The position numbers and the translations under genes are program-made. From assembly GCA_900319235.1 (NCBI GenBank), contig ONNR01000012.1, positions 1 to 64,000 of the forward strand: a DNA stretch of 64,000 bases, in the 5' to 3' direction. The stretch is from an uncultured Prevotellaceae bacterium (GTDB taxonomy: Bacteria; Bacteroidota; Bacteroidia; Bacteroidales; UBA3663). Positions 1 to 8,245 of the stretch are shown piece after piece (the first letter of the stretch is position 1; each line of letters starts with the position of its first letter). The notes below the pieces were generated by a model. The model was not told the DNA's origin. It did not search any database and worked only from the letters and a program-made list of their open reading frames with translations.

Positions 1-113
1 AGTTTTTCAAAGATCATATGCCAACCTCCTGTAAAGGGGGCTTGGGCTGTTTCTTCACTACACTCGCCTTACGCGGGTGTGGGAAACTTTAGTTATTAAT
101 TGTTAATTGAAAT

Positions 114-1037
114 ATGGCAAACAAAAACACCTACACCCCCTACGAGGAGGTCAACCCCAACGCACCACGTCGTTCGAGCAAACCAATGTTGCTGGCACGC
201 CCCGGCTTTTGGATCACCGTCTTCTGCGTCATCGCTGCCATCATCACGCTCAATGCATCCTGCACCGTGATTGACTCAGGCGAAATCGGCATCAAGTTCC
301 ACAAGTGGTCGGCCAACGAGCAGGACTACGGTGGAGTGGAAGGCACTTGCAAGGGTTGGGTCTTCTACAACCCCATCACCACCAGCGTCTTCTCCTATCC
401 CACCTACATCCAGCGTAAGAACTACGAGGCTTTCAACGTCAATGCCAAGGATGCTTCGGTATTCTCGATGGATCCCACCATTGCCTACCGTATCAACCCC
501 GAGAAGGCTTGCGACATCTTCACCAAGTACCGCAAAGGCATCGAGGACCTGGAGAACGGATACATCCGCACCTGCATCTACGAGGCTTATCGTACCTGCG
601 CCAACCAGTACACCTCTGACTCGCTGATGTCCAACCGTGCCAACTTCGAGCGTGACGTTCGCACCCGTCTGGAGTCATCGCTGATGGACGAAGGATTCAT
701 CGTCGAGGAGTTCACCTCGCAGATTACTCCTCCACAGTCGCTTGCCCAGATGATCAACGAAAAGAACGCTGCTGTGCAGTCTGCCCTCAAGGCTGAGAAC
801 AAGGTGAAGGAAGCCGAGGCCGAAGCAAAGATTCGCATCGCTGAAGCCAAGGGTGCTGCCGAAGCAATGCAGATCAAGGCCGATGCCGAAGCCTACTACA
901 ACCGCACCATCGCTGCCTCGCTCAGCCCACTCATTGTGCAGGAGGACTGGATAGAGAAATGGAACGGCACTGTGCCCACCGTCATGAGCGGTTCGAACAT
1001 GATGCTCGACATGTCGAGCGCCATCGGGAAGAAGTAA
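114..1037 (+). CDS. SPFH/band 7 domain membrane protein
   Basis: Prohibitin/stomatin-type protein of 307 residues. It would form membrane-anchored oligomers that scaffold other membrane proteins; no enzymatic role is expected. One hydrophobic segment lies at about residues 31-50 (FWITVFCVIAAIITLNASC). The SPFH beta domain follows at about 52-200. An Ala/Glu/Lys-rich helix, probably a coiled coil, covers about 210-265 (KAENKVKEAEAEAKIRIAEA). The start lies just after a TTAATTGTTAATTG leader typical of this genome. It is followed by a large inverted repeat that probably ends the transcript and has no obvious operon partner. The family is clear; the cellular role is not. Confidence 0.88.
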   Translation: MANKNTYTPYEEVNPNAPRRSSKPMLLARPGFWITVFCVIAAIITLNASCTVIDSGEIGIKFHKWSANEQDYGGVEGTCKGWVFYNPITTSVFSYPTYIQRKNYEAFNVNAKDASVFSMDPTIAYRINPEKACDIFTKYRKGIEDLENGYIRTCIYEAYRTCANQYTSDSLMSNRANFERDVRTRLESSLMDEGFIVEEFTSQITPPQSLAQMINEKNAAVQSALKAENKVKEAEAEAKIRIAEAKGAAEAMQIKADAEAYYNRTIAASLSPLIVQEDWIEKWNGTVPTVMSGSNMMLDMSSAIGKK

Positions 1038-1077
1038 GCTCAACTTTTGACAAACAAATCTTTCAATATCTAACTAT

Positions 1078-1141
1078 TTCGCGACTTCAGCTATCATTCA
1101 AAACAGAAATGAGGCTGAAGTCGCGAATTATTTGTATCTTT
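1078..1141 (+). terminator. 14-bp inverted repeat, probable terminator
   Basis: Arms at 1078-1091 and 1114-1127 (TTCGCGACTTCAGC and its exact complement) with a 22-nt loop, followed by a T-rich stretch. It lies 40 bp after the SPFH gene. The right flank contains TATCTTTA (about 1133-1140), a weak match to a -7 promoter element for the next gene. The structure is certain; the role as a terminator is inferred. Confidence 0.6.
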
Positions 1142-1181
1142 ACGGCGCAATTTCATCAATTCGAAAACAAAATACCACGTG

Positions 1182-2356
1182 ATGACTACACGCACAATCT
1201 TCTCTTTTCGAACAGTCATCCTGACTGCAATCTTCTGTATGGTTTTGACGCCTGTCACAAAGGCTGATAGCTCGGCCGCGATTGTTGCTGTCGCTCAAGA
1301 GAAAAGGGAATTCTTGAAGCTCTCTCCATCGCTGGCCAAAGTCGCCGGACAGAACGCGATGAAAAGCTCTGACCGACGTGTCATGAGCCTGCTAACATTC
1401 AGCAACTCCGACCAGTCATCAAGTATGCTAGACGAATACGGATGCCATGTCGTCGATAGTATTGGTCGTATCTTCATCGTCAAGATACCATATAGCAGCA
1501 TAGCCGATATGGCTGCCGATGCTCGTATCGAACGCATTGAGGCCGAACGCATGCCAAGGCCAGCCATGGATGTCACGCCACAACAAATCAACGCCACTCA
1601 AATATATACCGGCGAAAACCTGCCACAGGCCTTCACTGGCCGTGGTGTCATAGCGGGAGTGTTCGACAATGGTTTCGACTTCACGCATCCTGCCTTTCTG
1701 GATACCGATGGTGCATCAAGAGCGCGCTATTACTACGACTTCTGTTGGGAAAACGCCGACGGGACCTTGGGACATGCCATCACCGACACCGATGAGATTG
1801 CCGCCTTCGGTGGCCCCAGCTATGAGGGAGCAGCGAGCTGATCGACCAAATCGTCTATGAAGGCAAAAACTACTATTACACGGCACAAAGCGGCACCTCG
1901 ATGGCCACACCCGTAGTGGCCGGCACCATTGCCCTTTGGCTTGAAGCCAAACCCGACCTGACGACTGAGCAGATACTCGATATCTTTGCCCATACCTGCA
2001 CTCATCCCGACCCCTCGCTCGATTATCCCAACAACGTGTACGGCTACGGTCAGATTGACGCATATGCAGGATTGCTCTACATCCTGGACGTCATGGCCAA
2101 CATACCCGAACTGTCTTCCCATCAGCCAGGCAAGGCGCAGTTCCAGCTCGTCGGACGTGTGCTCAAGGTAATATGCGAAGATACAAGTCTCTCCGAAAGC
2201 TCGCCCACGCTCACCGTCTTTTCGCTCAAGGGCGAAAAGATGGCCTCAGTCAACGGGACATCTATCGACCTTTCCACGCTGCCTGCCGGTATCTATGCAG
2301 TTCAATTCACTTCCGAAGTCCCCGGAACAACCGGCTCAACGCTCATACGTTTATGA
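1182..2356 (+). pseudogene. Subtilisin-like S8 peptidase with T9SS-type tail, internal deletion plus frameshift
   Basis: The 5' part (1182-1841) encodes a signal peptide, a pro-region and the catalytic Asp motif (GVFDNGFDFTHP), then hits TGA at 1839-1841. The 3' part continues in another frame from about 1835. It holds the catalytic Ser motif (SGTSMATPVVAG) and a C-terminal sorting-domain-like tail (LTVFSLKGEKM, LPAGIYAVQF). The block that should lie between, including the catalytic His (HGT motif) and the oxyanion Asn region, is absent. A deletion of probably several hundred bases therefore joined the two parts out of frame near 1825-1838. The intact parent would have been an exported protease, probably T9SS cargo. 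An assembly collapse in this draft sequence is the main alternative. Confidence 0.82.
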
Positions 2357-2426
2357 CAAAAATGCTTACTGCACTAAACGAATAATAGTAAAAATCGTTT
2401 GATGCAGTAACCTTTTTTCTCCATTA

Positions 2427-2458
2427 TTTGGTTATTGTGACAGGCTTTATTATCTTTG
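2427..2458 (+). promoter_or_regulatory. Bacteroidetes-type promoter for the MGH1-like glycosidase
   Basis: TTTG at 2427-2430 and TATCTTTG at 2451-2458, separated by exactly 20 bp. This matches the -33/-7 consensus of the Bacteroidetes housekeeping sigma factor. It sits 53 bp before the ATG at 2512. Confidence 0.75.
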
Positions 2459-2511
2459 CAACCAGTTGATAACACTGCAAAAACAGAATAACCTCTTGAC
2501 ACCCACACACA

Positions 2512-5500
2512 ATGAAAGCCGAAGTTCTATCAATCCCGTTACTGATACTCTCTTGCCTTCTCCCCGCCTCTGCGCAGGAGATTCATTATTCAGGCTCGAC
2601 GCTGAGCAATCCCTATCTGCTCGATGGTGGTCTGGCGCCTGCTATCGGCGTGCATGATATCCAGACGATGCGCGCCTCGCGAAGCCGTGGCCTCGAAGCA
2701 CCAATGGGAACCACCATTTGCCCTGCGAAGGAAACCGTGCTCTATCCTGCCGAGGATTCGAAGGGTTGGACCTATAACCACCAACCGATGCTGGCCTATT
2801 GGCATGGCAGGTTCTGGATGCACTTCCTCAGCGACCCGTTGGGCGAACACATTCCTTCGAGCATCACCTGGATGCAAAGTTCCGTGGACGGCTACAATTG
2901 GACTGCTCCCGAAATCCTTTTCCCCGAATACACTTTGCCCGCCGACATCCTCGACGGCACCCGAAAGGTCTATAATCCCGACGGCTCGCTCCACAAGGTG
3001 AGCACCATGGAGCAGTTCCCCAACATCTTCAAGCGCGAAGGACTCAAAGCTGTGATGCATCAGCGTGTGGGTTGGTATGTTTCGTCGGCCGAAACGGGTT
3101 CGCGTCTGCTTGCTATCGGAAACTACGGAATCTGCCTGCACAAGAAAGATGACCCCAACGATGGCGACGGCATCGGCCGCGTGGTGCGCGAAGTGTTGCC
3201 CGACGGCACCCTGGGGCCCGTCTATTTCTTCTATTACAACCACGGTTGGGACGCTTCGAACACCAACTTCCCCTTCTACACCAAGTCGAAGGACAAGAAG
3301 TTCCGCAAGGCTGTCGAGGAGATTCTCTCTTCTCCGCTTTACTGGATGCAGTTTGTCGAAGAATGTGATCGTCAGGATTCACATCTGCCACTCGACAAGC
3401 AATACAAGGCCTTCAACTATTACACGCTGCCCGATGGCAAGACCATCGTCTCGCTGTGGAAGCACGCGCTCACAAGTCACTCGGAGGACGGCGGCGTGAC
3501 GTGGGACACCCTCGTTCACCGCGCTCCCGGCTTCGTCAACTCGAATGCCAAGATCTGGGGACAACGCCTCACCGACGGCATATATGCCACCGTCTATAAT
3601 CCTTCGGAATTCCGTTGGCCACTCGCCATCAGCCTTTCGGCCGACGGCCTTGACTACCAGACCTTGAACCTCGTGCATGGCGACATTTCCATGATGCGCT
3701 ATGGAGGCAACTATAAGTCGAACGGCCCGCAATATGTGCGCGGCATCCTACCCGCTTTTGCAGGTCATCGTGCTGCCGACGGCAAGACTTGGATGAGCCA
3801 TCCGCTGGCTGGAAACGGCGTGCCCTGCGACTCCGACCTTTGGGTGACCTACAGCGTCAATAAGGAGGATATGTGGGTGGCCCACATACCTGTTCCCGTT
3901 CGAACCCGTGCCACGAGCCACAGCCGCAAGGGCGAGATTGCCGATGCCAAGACGCTCGCCGACCTCACCGAATGGAACCTTTATAGTCCCGTCCTCGCAC
4001 CTATCTCGTTGAAGGAGGGACTTTCGAAGGACAACAAGCCCCAGGCCGAACTGGTGCTGTCGGATGCCGACCCCTTCGACTACGCCAAGGCCGACCGTCT
4101 CTTCCCGGCAGTTCGTCATCTACGTGCCACCTTCGACATCACACCTTCGCAGAACGACCACGGCGAACTGCAGATCGAATTCTGCGACGCCGAGGGCAAT
4201 CCCTGTTCCCGCATCTGCTGGCAATCCGACGGACTCGTAACCATCAAGACGGGAGCACGTTACACCACACTTCTCAAGGACTACAATCCAAATGTCACCT
4301 ATCAAGTCACGGCTGATGTCAATCTCGGCACTCGTATGATCGAGGCGTTCATCACGGCAATCACCGATGCCCAAGGCAAGGCATTGAACTGGAAGGAACG
4401 AAAGTCATTCAACAAGCGTGCAATCCTTTATGCTCCCATCTCTCAAATCGAGCGTCTGACGTTCCGCACCGGTCCACGCCGCACCGACCTCACTCCCGAC
4501 ACGAAGGCCGACCGCACGGAATACGAAGACCTCCCAGATGCCGAAGCTTTGGATCCAAAGGCCAGTTTCGCTTTGACCAACGTCACGACAGTCGATTGCA
4601 ACGTTAAGGCTGTCATTGCCCCTCACATTGGCCAACACATCATCTCGGGTCCGCAAGTGCTTCCCGCCCTGCTCAAATGGAATGACTTCAAGCACTACGT
4701 CGATTATTTCAATACGATGGAGGACGAGAACATCGCCCAGCTCATCCCCAACAGCGAAGCAGCAGCGTGGATGGAATGTGAGATACCTCTGTTCGAATGT
4801 CCCGACCGCGAGATGGAAGAGATGTACTACTTCCGCTGGTGGACCCTTCGCAAACACATCATCCGCACCGACCTGGGCTTTGCGCAAACCGAGTTCCTCG
4901 TCAAACGCAGCTACGCCGACAAGCACAACCTCATCGCCTGCGCCGTGAGCCACCACATCATGGAGTCGCGCTGGCTCCACAACCACAGCTATTCCATCGA
5001 CGAGGCATACAACTGGCTGCGCGGCAACGAAGGAAAACCCATGGACAAGTTCCACAAGTTCTCCAGCCTCGTCCCCTTCGCCCTCCTACAGGATGCCAAG
5101 GTCATTGGTAACACCGAATGGATGCGCGACCTCAAGGAAGACCTCTTCGCCGATATGCAATGGTGGGACGAAAACCACCTCTGGTGCAACGTCGCCAAGG
5201 ATGCCAAGTTGGGCAAGGACGAACAGGGCGTAACGAAACCCTTCGCTGCTGGCGACAGCCTCTACTGGCAAGGCGATGTGCAGGACGGCATGGAGGAAAG
5301 CATCAGCGGTGGCCGATACAGCGCCAACAAGCGCATGTTCCACCAGAATCGCCGCCCCACCATCAACAGCTACATGTACGGAAACTACGCAGCCTTGGCC
5401 ACGGTGTTTAGTGAGGGAGCCAAGCTTGGCTCCCAACCGAACTACGCTGAACGCGCCGCCCATCTCCGCAAGCTCGCCATCGAGAAACTCTGGGATCCCA

Positions 5501-6234
5501 ATCTCCAGTTCTTCTGCGCTCGCGACAAGTTCGACTCGCTTTGCCAGGTGCGCGAACTGGTCGGCTACCTGCCCTGGTACACCGAAATGGCTGACGACGA
5601 TGCCGCAAAATATGCTCCCGCCTGGCTCCAGCTCACCGACCCCGAAGGCTTCCTCGCTCCCTACGGCATGACTACCGCCGAGCGTCGTCATCCCCTCTTC
5701 CGCCATGCCTGGACGGGACGCCCCACTTGCGAATGGGACGGCGCCATCTGGCCCTTCGCCACCAGTCAGACTCTTACCGCCCTGGCCAACGTGATGAACG
5801 ACTATCCGTTGACGGCAGCCCTCCTTCCTGACTCGCTGTTCTATCAGCACCTCAAACTATACACCGAATCGATGCATCATCGCGGCCGTCCTTATGTGGG
5901 TGAATATCTCGACGAAAAGACGGGAGCATGGCTCTGGGGCGATGCAGAGCGTTCGCGCTACTACAACCATTCGACCTACAACGACCTCATCATCTCGGGA
6001 CTCGTCGGTCTGCGTCCCTCGCTCGATAACGAAATCTCCATCAACCCGCTCATTCCTGCAGGCCAATGGAGTTACTTCTGCCTCGATGGCATTGTCTATC
6101 ATGAGCACGTCCTCACTATTCTTTGGGACGAGACCGGCTTGCACTATGGTCAAGGCCGGGGTCTAACACTTCTCGTCGATGGTCGGCGCGTCGCCAACCG
6201 TTCTACCCTCGGAAAACTCGTTTACAAACTGTAA
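2512..6234 (+). CDS. Exported MGH1/GH63-like glycoside hydrolase with sialidase-like N-terminal region
   Basis: Protein of 1240 residues with a signal peptide (LLILSCLLPASAQ). Residues about 40-470 resemble a sialidase-type beta-propeller, with Asp-box-like motifs (SVDGYNW, SEDGGVTW). A beta-sandwich-like section follows at about 500-680. The C-terminal (alpha/alpha) barrel, about 720-1230, resembles the mannosylglycerate-hydrolase-like clan GH63. The stretch QDGMEES (about residue 924) and the CEWDGAIWPF motif (about residue 1072) sit where clan members carry their acid and base, by family analogy. It probably cleaves a glycan in the periplasm or at the surface; the substrate cannot be read from sequence. 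It has its own promoter and faces the serpin gene across a repeat array. A perfect palindrome is embedded in frame at 5415-5434. Confidence 0.8.
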   Translation: MKAEVLSIPLLILSCLLPASAQEIHYSGSTLSNPYLLDGGLAPAIGVHDIQTMRASRSRGLEAPMGTTICPAKETVLYPAEDSKGWTYNHQPMLAYWHGRFWMHFLSDPLGEHIPSSITWMQSSVDGYNWTAPEILFPEYTLPADILDGTRKVYNPDGSLHKVSTMEQFPNIFKREGLKAVMHQRVGWYVSSAETGSRLLAIGNYGICLHKKDDPNDGDGIGRVVREVLPDGTLGPVYFFYYNHGWDASNTNFPFYTKSKDKKFRKAVEEILSSPLYWMQFVEECDRQDSHLPLDKQYKAFNYYTLPDGKTIVSLWKHALTSHSEDGGVTWDTLVHRAPGFVNSNAKIWGQRLTDGIYATVYNPSEFRWPLAISLSADGLDYQTLNLVHGDISMMRYGGNYKSNGPQYVRGILPAFAGHRAADGKTWMSHPLAGNGVPCDSDLWVTYSVNKEDMWVAHIPVPVRTRATSHSRKGEIADAKTLADLTEWNLYSPVLAPISLKEGLSKDNKPQAELVLSDADPFDYAKADRLFPAVRHLRATFDITPSQNDHGELQIEFCDAEGNPCSRICWQSDGLVTIKTGARYTTLLKDYNPNVTYQVTADVNLGTRMIEAFITAITDAQGKALNWKERKSFNKRAILYAPISQIERLTFRTGPRRTDLTPDTKADRTEYEDLPDAEALDPKASFALTNVTTVDCNVKAVIAPHIGQHIISGPQVLPALLKWNDFKHYVDYFNTMEDENIAQLIPNSEAAAWMECEIPLFECPDREMEEMYYFRWWTLRKHIIRTDLGFAQTEFLVKRSYADKHNLIACAVSHHIMESRWLHNHSYSIDEAYNWLRGNEGKPMDKFHKFSSLVPFALLQDAKVIGNTEWMRDLKEDLFADMQWWDENHLWCNVAKDAKLGKDEQGVTKPFAAGDSLYWQGDVQDGMEESISGGRYSANKRMFHQNRRPTINSYMYGNYAALATVFSEGAKLGSQPNYAERAAHLRKLAIEKLWDPNLQFFCARDKFDSLCQVRELVGYLPWYTEMADDDAAKYAPAWLQLTDPEGFLAPYGMTTAERRHPLFRHAWTGRPTCEWDGAIWPFATSQTLTALANVMNDYPLTAALLPDSLFYQHLKLYTESMHHRGRPYVGEYLDEKTGAWLWGDAERSRYYNHSTYNDLIISGLVGLRPSLDNEISINPLIPAGQWSYFCLDGIVYHEHVLTILWDETGLHYGQGRGLTLLVDGRRVANRSTLGKLVYKL
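5415..5434. repeat. 20-bp perfect palindrome inside the glycosidase gene
   Basis: GGGAGCCAAGCTTGGCTCCC, read in frame as G-A-K-L-G-S and preceded by GTTTAGT. It belongs to a palindrome family with an AAGCTT-type core also seen at 51604, 60313 and 62914, with a related form at 61094. Confidence 0.75.
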
Positions 6235-6258
6235 AAAATTATTTAGAATCGAAATAGA

Positions 6259-6711
6259 GCGCCTACGAACGTAGACGCTCTATTTGTTGTCGAATATTGT
6301 ACGTCTATGTTCGTAGACGCTAAATTTACTATCGGATGTTGTACGTCTATGTTCGTAGACGCTCTATTTGCAATCGGATGTTGTAAGTCTATGTTCGTAG
6401 ACGCTCTATTTGCTATCGGATGTTGCACGTCTATGTTCGTAGACGCTCTATTTGCTATCGGATGTTGTACGCCTATGTTCGTAGACGCTCAATTTACAAT
6501 CGGATGTTGCACGTCTATGTTCGTAGACGCTAAATTTACTATCGGATGTTGTACGTCTATGTTCGTAGACGCTCTATTTGCAATCGGATGTTGTACGTCT
6601 ATGTTCGTAGACGCTCTATTTACTATCGGATGTTGTACGCCTACGTTCGCAGACGTACTATTTGCTATCGGATGTTGTATGCCTACGTTCGCAGACGCTC
6701 TATTTCCGTTG
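6259..6711. repeat. Tandem array of eleven 42-bp units, each with a small palindrome
   Basis: Units start at 6259, 6301, 6343, 6385, 6427, 6469, 6511, 6553, 6595, 6637 and 6679 (the last partial), always 42 bp apart. Each carries CGTCTA-TGTTCG-TAGACG or a variant, a 6-bp inverted repeat with a 6-nt loop, followed by an AT-rich stretch and ATCGGATGTTGT. Some changes are paired across the stem; for example the last units have CCTACG with CGCAGACG. The array fills the gap between two convergent genes. Because 42 is a multiple of three, both strands stay open in some frames, which creates false ORFs. There are no unique spacers, so this is not CRISPR. Confidence 0.95.
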
Positions 6712-6713
6712 TA

Positions 6714-8045
6714 TCAAGCCATTCCCGAGAATTTGCCGACAAAAAGAATGACGCCGGACGACATTTCGCGAATCACATAGACGAACGGTCGATTGGCATG
6801 GAACATTGCCTTGGGAATCTCCACCTCATGAATTGGGCCGGCACTTGTTAACTCCCCCATTCCTGCTACCGTAACCACCGTAGCCTCCGAACCTTCCTCA
6901 TTCACCTTGATTTTAGCTTTCTGGCGCATCATTTCGATATAGAGTGGCTTATCGCACATATTCGGAATCTCTGCAAAATGATCATCGAAAGCCTGACGGA
7001 TACCCATCTGCTGCAACAATGAGATAAGGCCACCATCCAGTTCTTGGGTGTCGGATGTTGTTTCAAAACGCGGCAATTTCAAATCCACTTCGTAAGTCCG
7101 AAAGACGCCATCGACCCGATTAGAATTGTGCAAGCTTTCATAATCCTCAACGTCCGAGAAACCTTTCTCTACCAAGTGATTGATGATGTCATCGGTGGTC
7201 TTTCCTTCCTCTGGCAGCAACACCATCATGTTCCAAAGACTGTTTCCATAAGGAATCTTAACTGCCGAGTAGGTCTCGTTCTTGACATAGCTGATATAGA
7301 CATCCTGGCTCATCATGGGCATTTCGGTGCTGCCATTGTCGGTCGTGAACTTCTCGTTCTTGGTGTTCTTGGGGTCGAACTTCTTGGTCCAGTCTGCCTT
7401 GAAATAGATGGCATTGAGCAGATAGGACACCATTTCGGGCTTCACTTCGTCCAGAATCGTCGGAATCATCCCTTTCGTCTTTTCCTTGCACCAACCGTTG
7501 ATGTGGCCGAGGGTCTTCGACGAAGAAAAGTCGAGGGCTTCGGCCTTCGCATCGTAGTAATACTGCATATCCTGCTCAAACTGAGGCAGCAGCGTATAAT
7601 TCTTGTTGACAAAGATGGCATTGGCGATATTCAATTCCACGTCCGTATCGGCCTTCGGAAGATTGTCGATCAGGTTCTTGCAGTAATCGTTCACAGCCTG
7701 GATGCCGCCCTTATGGAAGCCAAGCGTCTCTTCGAGTTCCTTCTCGGTGTTGCCCGTCGCGGCATCGTTCACCATGCCGAGCACGTAGGTGATGCTGAGC
7801 GGCGAATAGATGAAACTTCTGCCCGAACGATCGGTCTCGTTCACCGTCTTTAGGAAATTCAGGGTGAAGCCGTTGTTGTCGTTGGCAAACACACGCTGTT
7901 CCTCGGTCAGTTGCAAGGGCTTCGGGTCGGCTACCATGTTGACGATTCTTTTTGTGCCGCCAACCTCGTCCGACGAGCACGAAAGCAGCATCATGCTGCA
8001 TGCAGCCATCGCTGCCATACCATAAAATAGATTCTTCATAATCAT
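6714..8045 (-). CDS. Serpin family protease inhibitor, lipoprotein
   Basis: Protein of 443 residues with a lipoprotein signal (MMLLSC, Cys as lipidation site), so it is probably anchored in the outer membrane. The serpin fold is recognisable from the shutter-region sequence (FIYSPLSITYVLGMVNDAA), the hinge (VNEEGSEATVVTVAG) and the C-terminal signature (ANRPFVYVIREMSSGVILFVG). The reactive loop after the hinge reads MGELTSAGP; by spacing from the hinge, P1 is near the Leu of GELT, which is an inference. Serpins trap serine or cysteine proteases as covalent complexes. Miropin of Tannerella is a known Bacteroidetes lipoprotein of this kind. The stop touches the 42-bp array. The start could be the ATG at 8045 or two codons later. 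Confidence 0.93.
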   Translation of the reverse strand: MIMKNLFYGMAAMAACSMMLLSCSSDEVGGTKRIVNMVADPKPLQLTEEQRVFANDNNGFTLNFLKTVNETDRSGRSFIYSPLSITYVLGMVNDAATGNTEKELEETLGFHKGGIQAVNDYCKNLIDNLPKADTDVELNIANAIFVNKNYTLLPQFEQDMQYYYDAKAEALDFSSSKTLGHINGWCKEKTKGMIPTILDEVKPEMVSYLLNAIYFKADWTKKFDPKNTKNEKFTTDNGSTEMPMMSQDVYISYVKNETYSAVKIPYGNSLWNMMVLLPEEGKTTDDIINHLVEKGFSDVEDYESLHNSNRVDGVFRTYEVDLKLPRFETTSDTQELDGGLISLLQQMGIRQAFDDHFAEIPNMCDKPLYIEMMRQKAKIKVNEEGSEATVVTVAGMGELTSAGPIHEVEIPKAMFHANRPFVYVIREMSSGVILFVGKFSGMA

Positions 8046-8165
8046 TGATGTTTTACATTTCTGACCAATAAACGCAAAATGTCGGAAAACCTTGCATCAT
8101 CACACGTATAAATTTCTCAAATTCGAAAATTCGTAATAAAAATACTAATAATTCATGATAAACAC

Positions 8166-8196
8166 TTTGTAATCTCAACTTTTCTTCGTATATTTG
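8166..8196 (+). promoter_or_regulatory. Bacteroidetes-type promoter for the rhamnosidase gene
   Basis: TTTG at 8166-8169 and TATATTTG at 8189-8196, 19 bp apart, ending 49 bp before the ATG at 8246. It lies in the 200-bp divergent gap shared with the serpin gene; no equally clear promoter was found for the serpin. Confidence 0.75.
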
Positions 8197-8245
8197 CCCC
8201 GCGAAATGGCATCGAACCAGCAGACTATCATATAATCCACACATT

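Noticed and set aside
5086-5850. 254-residue open frame antisense to the MGH1-like glycosidase gene
   Set aside because: Mirror of a strongly coding region with no domain features of its own.
6259-6711. CRISPR array
   Set aside because: Units are contiguous and nearly identical over their full 42 bp, with no unique spacers and no cas genes in the window.
6307-6780. 157-residue open frame made of 14-residue repeats (MFVDALFAIGCCTS-like)
   Set aside because: It is produced by the 42-bp array, whose length is a multiple of three. The opposite strand is open as well, the frame runs into the serpin gene, and there is no promoter or start context.
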